DNA from: Volvariella volvacea V23
Taxonomy: Eukaryota; Basidiomycota; Agaricomycetes; Agaricales; Pluteaceae
Length of the DNA stretch: 64,000 nucleotides
Reading direction: 5' to 3'
Assembly (NCBI GenBank): GCA_000349905.1
Contig: KB722762.1
Location: 320,225 to 384,224 of the forward strand
Part shown: piece by piece, positions 62,101-64,000 of the stretch
How the letters are laid out: each line of letters starts with the position of its first letter
Position numbering within the stretch: position 1 is the stretch's first letter
Program-made: the position numbers and the translations under genes
Notes under the pieces: generated by a model
What the model saw: only the letters and a program-made list of their open reading frames with translations
What the model was told of the DNA's origin: nothing
The model's database searches: none

Positions 62101-64000
62101 AAATGTAAATGAGGCATACCTCAGAACATATTACTGCATGCTTCATGGCATCGAATGCGGGCGCATTTGCATTTTCCAGTTCTCCTAACAAAAGCCTCCA
62201 TTGATTCAGCTCCGCGTCGGAATCCTCAAAAAAGTTGTATAGCATAACCTTAATATAGACAGCGTAAGCAATACTAGTTTCACCATATACACAATAGCTC
62301 ACATCATCAAACTCCATGCCCTTACAATCGTAAATGGTGCTTGATAGCGCACATGAGCACCGAGAGGATAGATACCTTAACCAGTACTCACAGGACTGCC
62401 GTAGGCGCTCCTGCAAATATCTCCCGTATTCGTTTTTTCGTTTCTGCGTTGCGTACCAATATGCCTGCAGAAGCATTTCCCTATTTGAAATCAATAATAG
62501 ATAGAAGGGTTAAGACGTACACTATTCAGGACCAAAGTCAAGCACGCGTCTATTTCGGCTTCATCGGCGCCGTCAGGCGAGAATTAAAATTTGGGGGAGA
62601 CACGACTCACTCATAGAATAGGTATTCGTCCTTTCAAGTAGCTGAGTTAGACAAATGTACCTTGTCTATTATGCAAATCAACCCACAAAATTAGCGACGT
62701 CCATTTCCCAGCCGCATAGCACGAGAGGCTTAGGACCTGGCAGCCCGGATTCAGAAGGCAGGACGTCCAAGGTGTTCGGCCAATATCTCGCAATAAAATC
62801 CACAACTGCGTTGGCACAGCGATTGATTCCAGCATGGGATCGGTAGTTGACTGCTAGATGAAATAGCTGAGATTGAGGTCGACTTATGAGACTCGGGTTT
62901 GTACTCTTTAGCGTTCGCATGAGAAAAGTTAAGACAGATGTTAGTCAATTCGCCAGCTCACCTGAACTTCGATTTCGTATAGCAGCTGTTTAAGATCATT
63001 GAAACGAAATGAGCTTCCAGGGGAAATGCATTGGGCTGTGTCACCCACCCAAAACATTCCATTTGGATTAGCACAGATTGCCCGTAACACTAATGTTCAT
63101 TGCCTCATAAGAACCACAATAAGGCATGGAGTTGATGAGACCTACGAAGGGCATCAAGCAACAAATTATCTTGCACTTCATCCACATACCTGTAAATGCG
63201 AGTGTGTTAATCTAGTGAGAATCGAGAACAATAGAACAGATTTGAATTTTACAGGTAATCAATCTTACGACCGCGAAGACCAAAATTTTGAATCCAGCTC
63301 AGTATAAACCGTGTTCTGAATCCGATTAAGTCGACATAGGAATTAATGTGGAAAGCAACAACCAACCGGTCAGCTGCATCAAACTCCAGCTGTTGGCGCT
63401 TAAGGGCCTTGTACTTTATGAAAATGTCGTATACCCATGCCCTTCTTTGAGCAAAGGTTGGATATGATCTTGAGCTTAAGTGTTCGTATTCAACTCTTTC
63501 TAGAGTTGATGCTCCACGCCTGATGCTCCACGCCCATGAATCACGCCTGACCCTTTAATTACACCTGCAATACGGATAACCAACAAAATTATATCCAATC
63601 AACAGTTAACCCTACCTAGGATCTCGCTAAATACTGTCGCAGCATCTGTATATAGACGTCACCCGAGAAGAATAGGGGGCGAAGCTTTAACACTCACCAG
63701 TGCCGCTTGCCAGTCGGGGCCAGTAATGATGAAGAAAATGAGCGGCAGATATAATCGGTTTCTTTTTTAATGCCTTGTATTCTGCTGTGTCTCTCGCGGC
63801 CTCCAGAAGCAGATCACATAACTGCTTAGGGTAGTAGCATGGCAGATATAGATGCAGAACGATGGATCGCTTACTGTGTCAAAGCTAATAAACAGAGGGA
63901 AATCCGCATCTTTTAGTCCATCAAAGCCCGAACCTTCAGTTGACCTGTAGTAACTAAATGTTTCATCATTATAATCTATCATGCTTGAAAACTCGTCTCC
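59156..64000 (-). pseudogene. TRANK1-like UvrD-helicase/TPR gene, apparently broken; 5' end outside window
   Basis: This is the 3' part of a very large gene like the TPR and ankyrin repeat-containing proteins expanded in agarics. Helicase motifs are FLYVDEVQDN-type (YVDEVQDNLLLDAL), FWVGDTAQCISPGSSFRF, HLAVNYRSHAGI, IYDCKGMEFDDVMLYNFF and LKNLYVAMTRARR, the UvrD-C signature. TPR-like helices follow (GQELFNQGLFEDAARFFMRA; GRFSEAAEIYKSKDRSHEAI). Two lesions appear: a 14-bp tandem duplication at 63507-63534, which throws the frame to TAG although one copy reads straight into LERVEYEHLSSRSYPTFAQ; and TGA at 61120-61122 after LWMK, with coding-like REGRKESAQKATDEI in the same frame after it. No splice donor lies before that stop. 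The 3' end (stop near 59156) is poorly resolved. Family members have RNA-helicase-like folds of unknown role. Confidence 0.7.
63507..63534. repeat. 14-bp perfect tandem duplication in a coding exon
   Basis: TGATGCTCCACGCC occurs twice head to tail (63507-63520 and 63521-63534). Fourteen is not a multiple of three, so the duplication shifts the minus-strand frame of the TRANK1-like gene and brings in a TAG. Confidence 0.92.

Overview
This is nuclear DNA of a filamentous basidiomycete, most likely an Agaricomycete. Genes are dense and lie on both strands. Almost all are split by many short introns (about 50-70 nt, GT...AG, some GC...AG, often with a CTAAC/CTGAC-type branch site). Several protein families are ones that are expanded in mushroom-forming fungi, such as AIM9/Fmp29-like kinases, TRANK1-like helicase-TPR proteins and beta-trefoil domains. 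Two runs of exactly 100 N (12814-12913 and 24176-24275) are assembly gaps. Exon structures below were built by hand from reading frame, splice signals and family motifs. They are models, not transcript evidence.

Left third (1-25 kb): the 3' part of the CCA-adding tRNA nucleotidyltransferase (+), an HMG-box regulator (-), a gene-poor stretch with an inverted repeat, a single-pass membrane protein with a cysteine-containing C-terminal domain (+), a second gene-poor stretch with a 59-bp tandem repeat, a BAG-domain co-chaperone (-), a frameshifted AIM9-like mitochondrial kinase relic (-), a large GYF-domain protein (-) and an acetyl-CoA transporter (-) whose first exon is cut by an assembly gap.

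Middle third (25-46 kb): a cytochrome P450 (+), ERG5 sterol C-22 desaturase (-), a secreted-domain plus single-TM protein (+), a small mitochondrial helical protein (+), a GMC oxidoreductase whose reading frame appears to be preceded, through four short introns, by a complete beta-trefoil domain (-), an aldo-keto reductase with about a dozen introns (+), a decayed gene of an unrecognised family (-), and DOT1 histone H3K79 methyltransferase (-).

Right third (46-64 kb): a 2227-residue coiled-coil protein (+) divergent from DOT1, a single-domain oxysterol-binding protein (+), the ribosome-biogenesis helicase DBP3 (-), and a TRANK1-like UvrD-helicase/TPR gene (-). The last gene runs off the right edge and carries two apparent lesions: a 14-bp tandem duplication and an in-frame TGA.

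Most genes are independent housekeeping or accessory genes with no evident cluster. The observations most worth checking are the beta-trefoil/GMC fusion, the lesions in the TRANK1-like and AIM9-like genes, two GC-AG introns, and the large unrecognised coiled-coil protein.
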